From Adineta vaga (taxonomy: Eukaryota; Rotifera): a stretch of 64,000 bases of DNA. Positions within the stretch are counted from its first letter, which is position 1; every line of letters begins with the position of its first letter. Below, piece by piece: positions 22,423-34,198 of this stretch. The notes beneath the pieces were generated by a model. It made no database searches. It saw nothing but the letters and a program-made list of their open reading frames with translations, and was not told where the DNA came from. Location: positions 806,001 through 870,000 of the forward strand of contig CP075495.1 in NCBI GenBank assembly GCA_021613535.1, in the 5' to 3' direction. Position numbers and translations under genes: made by a program.

Positions 22423-23108
22423 ATGAGTGTCTTTCAACGTTTATTTGGTGGTTCAAAGAATGGTAAAGGAGAAAATCTTACATCTGATGAAGCAATTCAA
22501 CGTTTATCAAGTGTTGAAGATATTTTAAATAAGAAACAAGAATATTTAGAATCACAAATTGAAAATGAAAAAAGTAATGCATTACGTTGTTCGAAACAAG
22601 GAAACAAACGAGGAGCTTTAATGGCATTAAAACGAAAGAAAAAATGTGAAAATACATTGAAACAAATTGATGGAACATTAACAACATTAGAACTTCAACG
22701 TGAATCATTACAAAATGCTAAAAGTAATATGGAAATTTTACGTGTCATGAGATCTGCTGCTGGTACTTTGAAAAAAACTCATGATAATATGAATGTTGAT
22801 GATGTTCATGATTTAATGGATGATTTAGATGAACAAAATACTTTAGGTAAAAAATAAATGTAAATTTTGTCTTTATGTTTTGTGATAAAACTTTTCTCTT
22901 TTTAGCAAAAGAAATCGCCGATGCAATCTCGATGCCCGGATTAGGCGCATCAGATTTATACAATGATGCCGATTTAGAACGTGAATTAAATGAATTAGCT
23001 GAACTTGACGATCATGATCAAGATGTTTCACTTCCGGATGTACCAATACACAACAAAATCAAAGAAAAAAAAGATCCAACACGAGAACTCGAAGATTTCG
23101 CCATGTAA
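22423..23108 (+). CDS. CHMP4: charged multivesicular body protein 4 (ESCRT-III Snf7)
   Basis: Two exons, 22423-22846 and 22906-23108, 208 aa. The N-terminal amphipathic segment MSVFQRLFGG is followed by the basic Snf7 helices 1-2 (KKQEYLESQIENEK, GNKRGALMALKRKKK) and the acidic C-terminal half with EIADAISMPGLG. It ends TRELEDFAM, corresponding to the Alix-binding C-terminal helix of CHMP4, with Phe where vertebrates have Trp. Known role: polymerises on membranes for vesicle budding, cytokinesis and repair. Which CHMP4 paralogue cannot be told. Confidence 0.95.
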
Positions 23109-23375
23109 TTACGATAAAAATAAACGATATATTTTTTGTGATACTTTATTTCTTTTCAACAAAGAAAAAAAAATCCGTTTATCTTTTTCATCATATAAGA
23201 TAATAATTAGTCAATATTGAATATCTTCTCTCAATGAGATAGATGTCGGTAGATGATAATGATTCATTTCTATTGCTTCTTTCGTATTGATGGATTAAAT
23301 TGTCCATTCTTCTTTCTTTTCTTTTTGTATTTTTTTCCCTACCAAATCATTTTCTTTTTCTTCATCGAACGATAA

Positions 23376-24342
23376 ATGCACGCACATTTTGCTCCTCCAC
23401 TTCAGGTTTGTTTTTCCCATGAAAGAAAAAAAAGAAGTTTTTCGTACAATTTACATTCCATCATTCAAATAGGCAGCCGTTGCAGCGGTTATGGCTCTAT
23501 CAAATACATCATCAGCTTCATCAACATCGGAAAGTCATGCATTAACACCTATTCATCAAACAGCAACTAAAAATGAATGGATGGAAGCGATTGAACAACC
23601 AACATTTAGAACGATCATCATTAAATCGTTTGATTATTAATTATCTTATCACTGGTAAACATATGAAGATTTTCTTTTCGATCGAAATCAATGTTTTCTT
23701 TTTCTTTTTTGCAGAAGGATTTAAAGAAGCAGCAGAAAAATTTGCAGAAGAAGCTGGAATGTCAATTAACGATATTGATTTAACATCAGTTGAAGAACGT
23801 TTAAAAATACGTGAAGCAATTGAAAATGGTAAAATTCAAAATGCAATTGATTTTATTAATAAAAAAGCACCAGAATTACTTGATCAAAATCGACAATTAG
23901 CATTTCATTTAAAGGTTATTTGTTTTTATTATTTTTTCATTCAATTAAATTTAATGAAACATTTTCTTTTTAGCAACAACATTTAATCGAATTAATTCGT
24001 TTGAATTTAATTGATGAAGCTTTAACTTATGCACAAATTCATCTTGCAGAATTTGCTGAAGATGAATTGGAAATGCGTCAAGAATTAGAAAAAACTATGG
24101 CTTTATTAGTTTTTGATAAACCATTAGAATCTCCTTATGGTTATTTAATGCAATTATCACATAGACAACAAGTTGCTAATGAAATCAATAGTGCACTTCT
24201 TATTGATCAAAATGAACAATCGGAATCGGATTTATCGATGTTAGTTCGAATGGTTACGTATATGCAAGACAAATTAGATAATAAATCATTACGTTATCCA
24301 AAATTAATCGATATTGCAACAGGAAAATTAGAAGATTGTTAA
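23376..24342 (+). CDS. GID8: GID8/TWA1, CTLH E3 ligase subunit, with a one-base frame break
   Basis: Exons 23376-23405, 23473-23654, 23715-23914 and 23974-24342. The LisH motif RLIINYLI..EGFKEAAEKF is in exons 2-3, the CTLH region (KIREAIENGKIQNAI) in exon 3, and the CRA part (LIELIRLNLIDEALTYAQ) in exon 4. The N-terminus reads MHAHFAPPLQ, then an Ala/Ser-rich lead and TKNEWME, which matches TKDEWMEKLNN of the human protein. The next block, LNNQHLERSSLNR, is in the +1 frame: one surplus base near 23587 (GAAGCGATTG). Exon lengths sum to 781, one over a multiple of three. Known role: scaffold of the GID/CTLH ubiquitin ligase. Confidence 0.9.
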
Positions 24343-24529
24343 CGAAGATTTTCTTTCTTTTTTTTTATGTATATGTTTTGTTTTATGATTGTTTCAAAGA
24401 AACATTGATTTATTGGGAACAAAAATTCATTTCTTCTGATAACAACCATGCGTTAGTTCTTATCTTTGAGAGATAAATCTTGATGTTTCTCATCATCAAA
24501 TAGACAGTCAGTCACACGGATTGAATATA

Positions 24530-24810
24530 ATGGCGTATCAGACACAAACTGTTTATGAAACTAGTTTTCTTGTACCGGCACCAGTTCTTGTTTATCAAAC
24601 AACAGGAAATTGTCCAGCTTGTGGTGTAAGTGATGATTGAAGAAGAAAAATAAAATATGAATTGAAAAAGTTTTTCTTTAGATCGGATCTTTACAATCAG
24701 AAATGACATGTTTGGGTGTATTTTGTTGTATTGTTTTCTTTCCACTTGGACTTATTTGTTTGTTTCTATTACAAGATCAACGATGTTTACATTGTGGATA
24801 TTCAACATGA
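24530..24810 (+). CDS. BRI3-like small membrane protein
   Basis: Two exons, 24530-24625 and 24682-24810, 74 aa. The N-terminal half is Pro/Tyr/Thr-rich, followed by CPACG, then a hydrophobic Cys-rich segment (GVFCCIVFFPLGLICLF) and the end CLHCGYST. This Cx2C + CCxxFFPLG + CxxC layout is that of brain protein I3 (BRI3), a lysosome/endosome membrane protein of unclear function. TGA is the stop here, showing TGA is used as a normal terminator in this genome. Confidence 0.8.
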
Positions 24811-24989
24811 TAAAATATTTATTAATGTAGTTTTTTTTTCTGAATAAATTCATTTTGATCAGAGAAGAATGTAATACAAAATTCTTTTGTATAGTACAAG
24901 AAAAACATAATGCTTTAGGTAGAAATGAGATCTTTGATATGCATACTGTTATTTTACATGTACTTATCCTCTCGATTCAATCGTGTACG

Positions 24990-25230
24990 AAAGAAGTATG
25001 ATAATATTCTAACGAATGTAAACTTACCAACATACATTTCCTAAACAAACAAGGACAGATATTAAAATGGTTGTCTGCAACCAAAGTCGTCTCGATGCTA
25101 AAGATGAACTGATACGTAAACGACCAAAATAATCATTATTAAGAAAAATGAGTAAATTATTATAAAACCTATGGCATAAAGCCAATATATACGGTCATCT
25201 TTATTCTATTTTAAATATAGAAGGAAACAA
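24990..25230 (-). pseudogene. fragment of a membrane-protein gene
   Basis: On the minus strand a hydrophobic stretch IYWLYAIGFIIIYSFFLIMII (25.1-25.2 kb) runs into a stop, while the overlapping frame carries SRRLWLQTTILISVLVCLG and ends at a good donor (GTAAG at 25027). The two membrane segments are in different frames and no further exon is visible, so it is probably a relic. Confidence 0.35.
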
Positions 25231-25663
25231 AAAACAACATTAACAATTGATTCCAAACGAACTAATTGTCTTTTGAAAAAATACAAGTTCATTAATTTTC
25301 AATACTGTTGTTGATATAGATGTCAGACATCACATGGCGTAAAGATATGTTTTCGAAAGAAAGAGATAAAGTTAGACAAGCATCTCATACTCTTAAAATA
25401 ACTATCGAAAGAAGAGAACAGGCATTTGCTTCCCTTCGCCTATAGGGTGCACCGCCAATGGTTCGTCTGTCTTAGTTACGATTTAAATACCATCATCGCA
25501 TTAGTCACTTCGATAATTTTTGGTCGCCTGCATTGAGTGTTTTCTTTCTTCGTCAAACACAAGTTTTACATATACGTATATACATACACATTATAAGTGT
25601 GTTGCTATCCATATCCAAACAAACAATCAGAACTCAACATCGCACACGTGAAACTTAAAAGAA

Positions 25664-26331
25664 TGAAGTTTATTATTAGTCTACTGTTATGTTCGTTCGC
25701 TGTATTGGCATTCAGATTGCACATCAAAACTTATAATCTATTATATGGTCCATTTCATGTGAATTTGAATAATATTTATTCTTGCCATCAACAATACATG
25801 GATGAGTCTTATTGGTCGTTCTATGCTGAATATTTAGAACTCGAATTAGGTGAAGATCAAATTGAAGATGGACCATTACTATATACATATCATTATTTTC
25901 ATCCTTACCGAAACCCATCTGGTGTATTTCGAAAGGTGAAAAAAATAGAATCAGATAGTTCCTTTACTAGATTGTTCGAGTCAGGTTTGAAAATGAAGGT
26001 GAAAATAAGCGATGGAGACGAACGTGAAATCATCTTGGATATATTTTCATTGAAATTATATATTAAATTACCAACCATTTACTCATCTAAATATCATTCA
26101 CGACACTCTTATAGATTCCATTTGTATTCAATAGATACTTTGAGATGTATCATGCATAAGTTGAATGAAATAAAACGATCCAAAAATCCTACATGGATCG
26201 ATAAATTACCGTACGTTTCATACATTGAAGAAATGTATTCGAAAGATCCGACGACATTCAATGAAGCTATAGTAAGAAAATGTGGCATTTTTATTGGTTA
26301 TTTATATAAGCCACGTGGTGAATTAGTTTAA
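25664..26331 (+). CDS. unknown secreted or single-pass protein
   Basis: Single-exon frame; the open frame begins at 25597, but the internal ATG at 25664 starts a good signal peptide, MKFIISLLLCSFAVLAF. The mature part is about 205 aa, rich in Tyr, Ser and charged residues, with few cysteines (YSCHQQ, LRCIM, RKCGIF). It contains no further hydrophobic segment and no motif I recognise. It could equally be a type II membrane protein if the upstream ATG is used (23 residues before the hydrophobic core). Neighbours give no clue. Confidence 0.6.
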
Positions 26332-27050
26332 CAGTTCAACTCTAGTAATCTCTATGAGATTCCATCTAAAACTGCATTTAATTCAAGTGACTCATACAGT
26401 CAACAGTTCTTTTTATTCGTAACTGTTCTTCTCTTTTTGGTAATATCACTTGTGGTAACACTCAAAACTCTATCCAATTCTATGGAACGAAACAATAACT
26501 GAAAAATGACACCAAAAGAAACTTTAGTAAGTTACTTACAAACGAATTCTTTTTTTCCTCCAATGATCACGAATATTCTTGAATAAATCTAATATACTAA
26601 CACATATTTAATAATATCATTTGTTTAATAATAATCAAATACGTAGGTAAATCATTATAAGATATCGATCGTTAGACGAGATGATCGAGGGAAAGGATAT
26701 TCAAGTAAATTCAATACAGATACATCTATTAATTCTGAGCACATTTATAATCAAGGTGTATGTTTCGTAAAATAAAAATGTGTACAATCAAAACTTTGTA
26801 GAGATTGGAATGAATTACTATGATTGGATTCGTGGGCGAAGATTGACACGTTTGATTGTGAATGATATTCAATTTTTGTAATCGTGAATAAGATACTTTC
26901 GTACGAATTAATTTTGACGATTGAAATCCAAGTATCTTTTGCGATGGTTGTAAAAGTCTCGTATCGGAATCAATCAATCCGAGTAATTTATCGAATTGAG
27001 CTAAAAATCCATAGCTATTTTAAATTGATTATTGATTTAATTTGTTTATC
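26332..27050. other. non-coding stretch
   Basis: No supportable gene. Short frames on both strands lack homology or splice context. The right end merges into the duplicated block that carries the receptor genes. Confidence 0.5.
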
Positions 27051-27464
27051 GGAAATAGAAAAAATCATTTTATAGATGAAAGGCTTTGGAAAAAACTAAC
27101 TTTATAATAATCTTCAACAATAATTACTAAATAACATTCTTCAAATTCATCTTGATACTTCGAATCTCAATTAAAATTTTCGAGAAGATCGAATATTTGG
27201 TTTCTCTGTTTATTCTTCATGTACTATTATTCCATTATTATTTCGTATTTCTTTTTGTTTTCGAAAAAAAAGTTCATTTCAATTTGTTAACTTTAAACAT
27301 GAAAACTAAATCTGATCTAGGTTTAAAATAGACTCAAATGAATATCATCTCAGTACAGCTTCTTTTCATAGATAAAAATCTTGTTTATCAATTAACTTAA
27401 ATCTTCTTAAAACTAAAGTAACAAAATAGAAATTTTTCATTCCATTCTATTTCTATGTTCACAA

Positions 27465-28377
27465 ATGATATCAAACATTTTTTTTCTAACTAATTTTACA
27501 TTTACAATATTCATATCGACAATTAGTTTAATTATTTGTATTTTAACAATTTCGATTATTTATCATAATCATCAATTTCATTCAATAAATAATCTTCTTC
27601 TATGTAATACTTTCATTGGCAGGAATATTATATTCATTAGTTTCAATCTTTGGATCAATATCGGGTTTTCATGAAGATTGGATATTATCTTCTACACTTT
27701 GTTCATTTCGTGCTTATTTATTTAATTTAGCTATTGCCGCACTTTGTCATTCGAAATCTTTACATACAATAAGTCGATTATTATCTACAATTTTTTATAA
27801 ACATCGATATTTATTAACACGGCGTGCACATCGAATCTATATTCTTCTTACTTGGATTATTTGTATAATCATATGTATTCCGCCGTTCTTTATCGATGGT
27901 GGTTATGCTTATGAAAATGAATCGCGTAGTTGTGTTGTTTCAAGTCATATGTATTTCTTAGCGTTGTATATTTCAATGGTTTCATGTTTTATTCCATTTC
28001 TTATTATTGGATTTGTTTATATTGCCATTCTAATACATGTTCAACGTTCGAGTCGACGAGTTGAAGTTTCGATGAACGGAAATATGATGCAAAAAAGTAA
28101 ACGTGAGGTGAAATTAATGAAAAAAATGCTTATTCAAACGAATATTCTTCTCTCTGGTGGACCCATCTTTATATTTCTTATCTTTTGACATATGATTATG
28201 AAACGTTCAGCACCTGAACCTTTATATCTATTAGGTTTTACTTTAATGATTATCGTAGGATCATTAGTACCAATAGCTCAATTTCTAATGAATAAACAAT
28301 TAAAACAATTTATTCGTCAATATTTTCATCGACGTCAAACAGCGATAACAATTATGAAACCCACTCAACAAATATAA
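27465..28377 (+). pseudogene. 7TM receptor (rhodopsin-like), broken copy A
   Basis: About 300 aa, seven hydrophobic segments, intronless. Compared with copy B it has one extra base near 27609-27612 (frame passes from NNLLLCNT to SLAGILYSLVSIFG) and a nonsense codon at 28186-28188, where TGA replaces the TGG (Trp) of copy B before HMI. Conserved between copies: WIICIIICIPPFFIDGGYAY and RSAPEPLY. It has no DRY box and only a degenerate NPxxY (VPIAQF). Rhodopsin-like orphan receptors of this look are abundant in rotifers. Two independent lesions make it a pseudogene unless the assembly is wrong. Confidence 0.75.
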
Positions 28378-29123
28378 TACCTCGCCTATTATCTCAATTT
28401 AAATAACAAAAGAAGATACAAAATCGTCCATGACTTTAATGTAGTTTTATACCGAAGAACATCTTCTCTTTTGATGATTTTCTTTTTTGTGTATTTGAAT
28501 TGTATCTACAGTTGAGAATGAGTAAAAGTAGAATATATTTATATATCAATCACACTTTCGCCCTAGGTTTGTTCTTAAAAAGACCAATTGAACATATTAT
28601 AACAAATAGCACAGAAAGAAAGACTATCATTCTACGTCAAAGAAACTTTGATCAAGCTTAATTTGTGGCACTAAAATATCGTTGTCATTACTTTTTGAAT
28701 ACATCTATGTAAATTTGTTTTTGATAATAATATCGTAGGTGGAAAATATTATTTTGCGGATGAAAGTCTTAGTTGTGGAAAGTTAAACAATGATTACTAA
28801 ATGACACTCTACAATCTCAAGTGACATTTTTTTATAATGACTTAATATTACTATTTCATCTATGTTTTATCAATGAAAATCTCAATAAGATATTCTTACT
28901 TAATGTCTGTCGGTTTTAAAGATTAAAAACTAATCATCATGAAAATGAATTGCGTATTTTATCAGACAAAAGTTGAATAGAAATCCATTATTTTCATTTA
29001 TCAGAATTTGATTTATTACACTTTCACGTAAAAAGAAAATAATTCCCATCTTAAAAGAATAAACTTTGAAAAAATCTCTCCGAGACAGAAATTTATCATT
29101 CCATTCGATTTCTATGTTCACAA

Positions 29124-30036
29124 ATGCTCTCAAATGATTTTTATATTATTAATTCTACATTTACAATATTCATATCAATAACTAGTTTAATTATTAGTCT
29201 TTTAACGATTTTAATTATTTATCATAATCATCAATTTTATTCAATAAATAATCTTCTTCTTTGTAATTCTTCATTCGCTACAATTTTCTATTTTTTAATT
29301 TCAATCTTTGGATCAATATCTGCTTTTCATAAAGATTGGATATTACCTTCTACACTTTGTTCATTTCGTGCCTATTGTTTGAATATAGCTATTGCCGCTC
29401 TCAGTTATTCGAAATCTTTAGATGCAATAAGTCGATTATTATCCACTGTTTTTTATAAACATCGATATTTATTAACATATCGTGCACATCGAATCTATAT
29501 TCTTCTTACTTGGATTATTTGTATAATCATATGTATTTCTCCGTTCTTTATCGATGGTGGTTATGCTTATGAAAATGAATCGCGTAGTTGTGTTCATATC
29601 AAGTCATATGTATTTCTTAGCATTGTATATTTCAATGGTTTCATGTTTAATTCCATTTTGTATCATTGCATTTGTTTATATTGCGATTTTAATACATGTT
29701 CAACGTTCAAGTCGACGAGTCGAAGTTTCAATGAATAGAAATATACTTCAAACTAGTAAACGTGAAATGAAAGTAGTGAGAAAAATGCTTATTCAAATAA
29801 ATATTCTTTTTGCTGGTGGACAAACCTTTCTCTTTCTAATCATTTGGCATATGATTACGAAACGTTCAGCACCTGAACCATTATATCCATTATGTCTTAC
29901 TTCGATAACTCTTGTAATCTCAGTAGTACCGATTATTCAAATTATCGTAAATAAAAAATTAAAACAATTTATTCGTCAATATATCTATCGACATCAAACA
30001 GTAATTAGAATTATAAAACCTATTGAACACGCATAA
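29124..30036 (+). pseudogene. 7TM receptor (rhodopsin-like), broken copy B
   Basis: Tandem paralogue of copy A, starting MLSNDFYIINSTF. The frame is open to the extracellular loop NESRSCV, then a one-base insertion near 29597 (CATATCAAG versus GTTTCAAG in copy A) moves the rest (SHMYFLALYISMVSC onward to IIKPIEHA) into another frame. Otherwise all seven hydrophobic segments are readable. The single lesion could be an assembly error, which would make this a working gene. Confidence 0.7.
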
Positions 30037-30385
30037 TTAATAACAGATCTTTTCAATTGAAGTAACGAAAGATGTTATTAATAAATAAAAGCAAATTTCA
30101 GTACGATACAAAATCGTCCGTGACTTTAATGTACTTTGTATAAGAAAGAACACCTTCGCTTTTGTTTGTTTTCTTTTTTGCGTATTTCAATTGCATCTCT
30201 GTTTGTTGTAGATGTTTTTTATTTAAATAAACTTCTATGGTAACAAATTAGCAAGGACATTAATTATAAGTTTTGAAAAGAAGTCTAAATAAGTTTGATT
30301 TTATATAATAATAAAAAATAATTAAATTAGAAAGAGAAAAAAAGACACTTGTTTCAATCTCTGAATTCTTTTTCATTTGTAAAGA

Positions 30386-33300
30386 ATGTTTCGTTTGATT
30401 ATATTCTTACTTTTGTCTTGTGAGTTTCTTGATGGTATACATTTCAATGGTGGTACTATACGTTGGGAACCTATTAATCCAACTTTGAATTCAAGTTCTA
30501 TTCCTATAAGTATTATTCAAACATATTCTTGGACTTATCCAACGATATCTTGTGCAACTGATGTTCCTATATCAACTCCTGGTCGAAGTGGATCAAATAC
30601 GAGTCTAATGTGCGTTACAGATTGTACAACAGATGGAGGTTATTCAGCAAATCCTGTAGATATTTTAACTGATTGTCAAACAGTGAATACAGCATTAGGT
30701 ATGATGACAAGTCAACGATCAGTTAATATTAATTTAACAGCTGATGCACATTTCTATTTGGCTTATGTTGGATCTGCTTGGTTACCATTGAATAATCCGA
30801 CGGAAAATGGACTTGAATGGTCTATTGTATGTTTTATTGATCTTCGTATGAGACCCGATGGAATTATTAATACACCACCTGTTGCAAGTGTTGTTTCTCC
30901 ACAATATGCAATTGTTAATCAAACAACTCAAATAACAATTCCAGTTTCAGATGTAAATGCTGGTGATGATGTACGTTGTCGATGGTCTATTTATAATTCT
31001 GGAAGTCGACGACGACGCCGACGTAGTATAAATGAAGATGAATATAATAATCAAACATATCAAATAAAGACAAGTTCAAAATCAATTAAAGACTCAGAAA
31101 CTGTTCATATACGAGTACGAAGACAATATTATAATTGTTGGAATTGTTATTCTACATGTGCATATAATTGTCCATGTAGTTGCTATTCTTGTATGGGTAC
31201 AACCTGTTCTGGTTCACAATGTAATTCAGCATCGGGTTGTTCAGTTGGAACTACAACTGTTGGAACTACAACTGTTGAAACTCCGGGTACATTAAAATCA
31301 ACTTCATCCTATTCTAATCGACAACCAATTGATGAATGTGGTGGTATTTGTTTCCCAAATAGTTTACCTACAGGTACAACATTATCTGGATGTACAATAA
31401 CATTTACAGGTCTTGTACCTAATACTTGGTATGGTGTTTCTGTTCAGGTAAAAATTCTAATTAAAACATTTATTTATTTATTCTTTTTTTTTTCCATAGG
31501 TTGAAGATTTCATTAATAGTACAAGTAATACATCGATGAGTTCAGTTCCTGTTCAATTTTTGATCTATGTTCAACCTCAACCAACATGTGGATTAAAACC
31601 AATTATTCTTCCATTAACCGGTTGTTTAGATGTTCAAGTTGGTGTTTCGACAAGTTTCGATTATCAACAGTGACTTTATGCAATCCAGCTGTATCCGATA
31701 TTACAGATCTGTCAATTGTTAATAGTATATCTGGAATGAATGCAAGTAATCTTATAACTTCATCGATTAATGCATCGATTTCTTATATAACATTTACTTG
31801 GATACCTCAAATCAATCAAGTTGGATCACAAAAACTATGTGTTATCGCTTCGACTGAGTAAAAACAAACATTCATTTCTTCTTCTATATCAAATTTTCTT
31901 TTCCAATTTTTGATTATTAATAGAGAAAAACTTTCATCTTCGATCTATTGTGTAACATTCAATGTTATTTCATCAGGTATACCTTGTGTAACAACAACAA
32001 CGACGACTACATCGACAACAACAACAACAACGACTACATCAACAACGACAACGACTACATCAACGACATCAACAACAACGACTACATCATCAACAACAAC
32101 AACAACAACGACTACGTCAACAACGACAACAACTACATCAACAACAACAACAACGACAACATCAACAACGACAACGATTACAACAATGTAAATATTCTTC
32201 ATATTAATTAAAGGAACCTATTTAAGTGCTAAGTAGAATAATATAAATTCTAAGTAGAAAATTCAATATTTTCTAAGTAATTTCTTTAATACAGATCTAA
32301 GTAAGAAAAGATTTTTTGCTAAGTAAATTATTTAAATTCTCAGTAAAAAACGACACATTTTCTACACAAATTATTATAAATTAATAGGTAGATATATAAC
32401 TTTTGCTAAAGTAAAGAAACAGAAATTTCCAAGTAAAAACTACAACTTGAATAGTTAATCGATTAATAAAGCTCGTGTTGCTTTTCGTGGTCGTCCTCGC
32501 TTTCTTTTTTCACCCACAGGTACATCCTTCGCTATTGAAGATGGTTTATAATACTTTAATCTAATTTCCATAACACTCGTTATCTTTTCATAGTCACTTT
32601 TATTTAACAATATTTTTTCTTTTTTAACTTACCAAAAATTTTAGTCACTTAAAAATATTATTTCTCTTGAGCATTTGATGAATTCACTGAGCATCTAATT
32701 GTTCTACTGAGTATTGATATATTATACTTAACAATAATCTACTTAGCATTTAAATAGCAGACTTAATTAAATAGTTTGTCAATCAAATGAATTTTATTTT
32801 TAGGACTACGACAATATCTCCAAGTAAAATAATCTTTCGATATGATTTATCAAATTTTTCTTTATTTAGAACAAAGTATCAATTGGCCATTAATTGTAGG
32901 TTTATCTCTATTAGCTCTCTTACTTTCTCTTTGTTTCTGTTGTTGTTGTCTCTATTGGTTACTATTGTAAGTAAAACTAATTTTCATATTTCGATCAGAA
33001 ATTTTGAAAAAACTCTTTTCATCTCTTTGTATAATAGAGCTCCAGGTAGTAGACGTCGTCGTCGACAAAGAAATCAAGAGAATAACGCTGAAAAAGATAC
33101 ATTTATACCCGAAGTTGTATTGAAGAAATGTCCGTTTCTTCGTCGGATTTTTCATATTAAAAAAAAGAATAATAATGATTCAAATTATGATCTATTAAAG
33201 ATGAATTACAGTGTCGGAAATATATCACCAACAGATTTACGATTAACTACTGCTTCTCCTCCGATCATTCAACAAAAAAATATCAATAATCGTTCATCGA

Positions 33301-33500
33301 TTATACAACAAGATGAATCTGTTCTTGTCAAAGAAGAAATTCTTCAATCATTAACAGAATTCAATGATCCACCTCGAACATCAAATGCAGTTCAAATAAC
33401 TCGAGTTCCACGACGAAGTACGACGACTCGAAAACAACCTTCCATGTATCTAATACCAAAATTAATAACTCGGAAAGTCGACCATCGAAAAGTAGCGTAA
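30386..33500 (+). CDS. type I membrane protein with Cys-rich ectodomain and Thr-rich stalk
   Basis: Six exons: 30386-31447, 31500-31857, 31924-32187, 32804-32823, 32870-32966 and 33038-33500. Signal peptide MFRLIIFLLLSCEFLDG; a beta-rich ectodomain with dibasic runs (SRRRRRRS) that could be protease sites; a Cys cluster (NCWNCYSTCAYNCPCSCYSC); a Thr-rich mucin-like stalk; one membrane helix ending in LCFCCCCLYW (palmitoylation-type cysteines); and a basic 150-residue tail. Exon 2 has a frame break near 31660-31670: VQVGVSTSF and LSTVTLCNP are in different frames, and the exon is one base short of the needed phase. All other junctions fit. Function unknown; cell-surface or adhesion role inferred. 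Confidence 0.7.
31990..32186 (+). repeat. ACA/ACG/ACT microsatellite encoding the Thr/Ser stalk
   Basis: Runs of ACA, ACG and ACT with TCA/TCG encode about 65 nearly pure Thr/Ser residues. Other frames on both strands are also open (Asn/Asp and Val/Asp runs), but these are by-products of the repeat. Such a stalk would be heavily O-glycosylated. Confidence 0.9.
32205..32770 (-). mobile_element. DNA-transposon relic inside an intron
   Basis: The left end TATTTAAGTGCTAAGTAGAA and the right end, read in reverse complement, TATTTAAATGCTAAGTAGAT form terminal inverted repeats. CTAAGTA recurs several times as a subterminal repeat on the left, and TACTTAG/CTGAGCA on the right. In the middle, on the minus strand, about 32460-32555 encodes GEKRKRGRPRKATRALLID and a stop, an AT-hook tail like the C-termini of some transposases. 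TTAATTA flanks both ends as a possible target duplication. It lies in intron 3 of the surface-protein gene, making that intron 616 bp. Confidence 0.65.
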
Positions 33501-34190
33501 CTGTAATTAAACTTTCACGTCATTCATGAATATATATTTTTATTTGTAATCTTTGTATCTACGTTCTTTTGTTTACGTTAGAAACAAAACAAAAAAGTCA
33601 TTTGATTTTTTTCTTCTTCGTCCTTCTTATTCATTTCAAATTGTTTAATATGTTGTTAAGTCTTTTTTTAGCTTTCAAATAGTAAAAAGAAGAAATGTAT
33701 AATTATATAAGATTTCATTTGTTTGTTCGATGACTATACAACCTTCATTTAGTGCAAAAAAATTCCTCTTAAAAAGTTCATTTCTTGTTTGAGGATTAAA
33801 ATACATTTAAAATCAAACTCGTTTTTTGTCCACGTGAGATGAAATTTCAAGGTTGTTGTTTTTATTTAAAAAGAAGTTCTAAATTTTTTTTCTTCTATTA
33901 TAAATGAATACTACGTGATAAAGGTAAATGCACTCGGAATGATAAGAGAAATTAAATGAATATTATATTAGATCGGTGTATTTTACTAAACTATTTCTTA
34001 TTTGATTAGAAACGAAAAAAAAATAGATTGATTTTATATCAACATCGTCCGATTCTAGAGAGAGAAAGAGAGAAGAAAGAACCGTTACTAGGGTTGTTAT
34101 ATGATTTGTTGTAACGACAATTAAGAAATGTTGTCAATCGGACAACCAACGCTTTTTTTTTTCTCTCTCTATATTTAACAATTGAGAATC
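33501..34190. other. non-coding stretch
   Basis: No gene seen. Low-complexity T-rich and GA-rich runs; the right part is promoter-proximal DNA of the transporter gene. Confidence 0.6.
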
Positions 34191-34198
34191 TATATATA
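34191..34198 (+). promoter_or_regulatory. TATA box of the transporter gene
   Basis: TATATATA followed by AG lies about 80 bp before the 5'UTR donor splice site at 34271/34272. A 391-bp 5'UTR intron (34272-34662) with GTAAGAATT donor and TTATTTTAG acceptor ends 12 bp before the ATG. An intron in this position often carries enhancer activity, which is inference here. Confidence 0.5.

Larger units (their letters stand above)
27060..30210 (+). repeat. tandem duplication of a ~1.45-kb block
   Basis: Unit 1 spans about 27060-28510 and unit 2 about 28740-30210. Similarity covers the receptor genes, their 5' flanks (TTTCTATGTTCACAAATG in both) and 3' flanks (ATACAAAATCGTCC.TGACTTTAATGTA at 28408 and 30103). 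Flanking non-coding DNA was therefore copied with the gene. Confidence 0.8.

Noticed and set aside
25439-25600. Possible tRNA or promoter structure before the unknown secreted gene
   Set aside because: No T-arm or anticodon arm can be folded, and nothing beyond general AT-rich promoter-like sequence is visible.
31945-32211. Val/Asp-rich minus-strand and Asn/Asp-rich plus-strand frames in the repeat tract
   Set aside because: They are translations of the ACN microsatellite in other frames; the Thr frame alone joins the flanking exons in phase.
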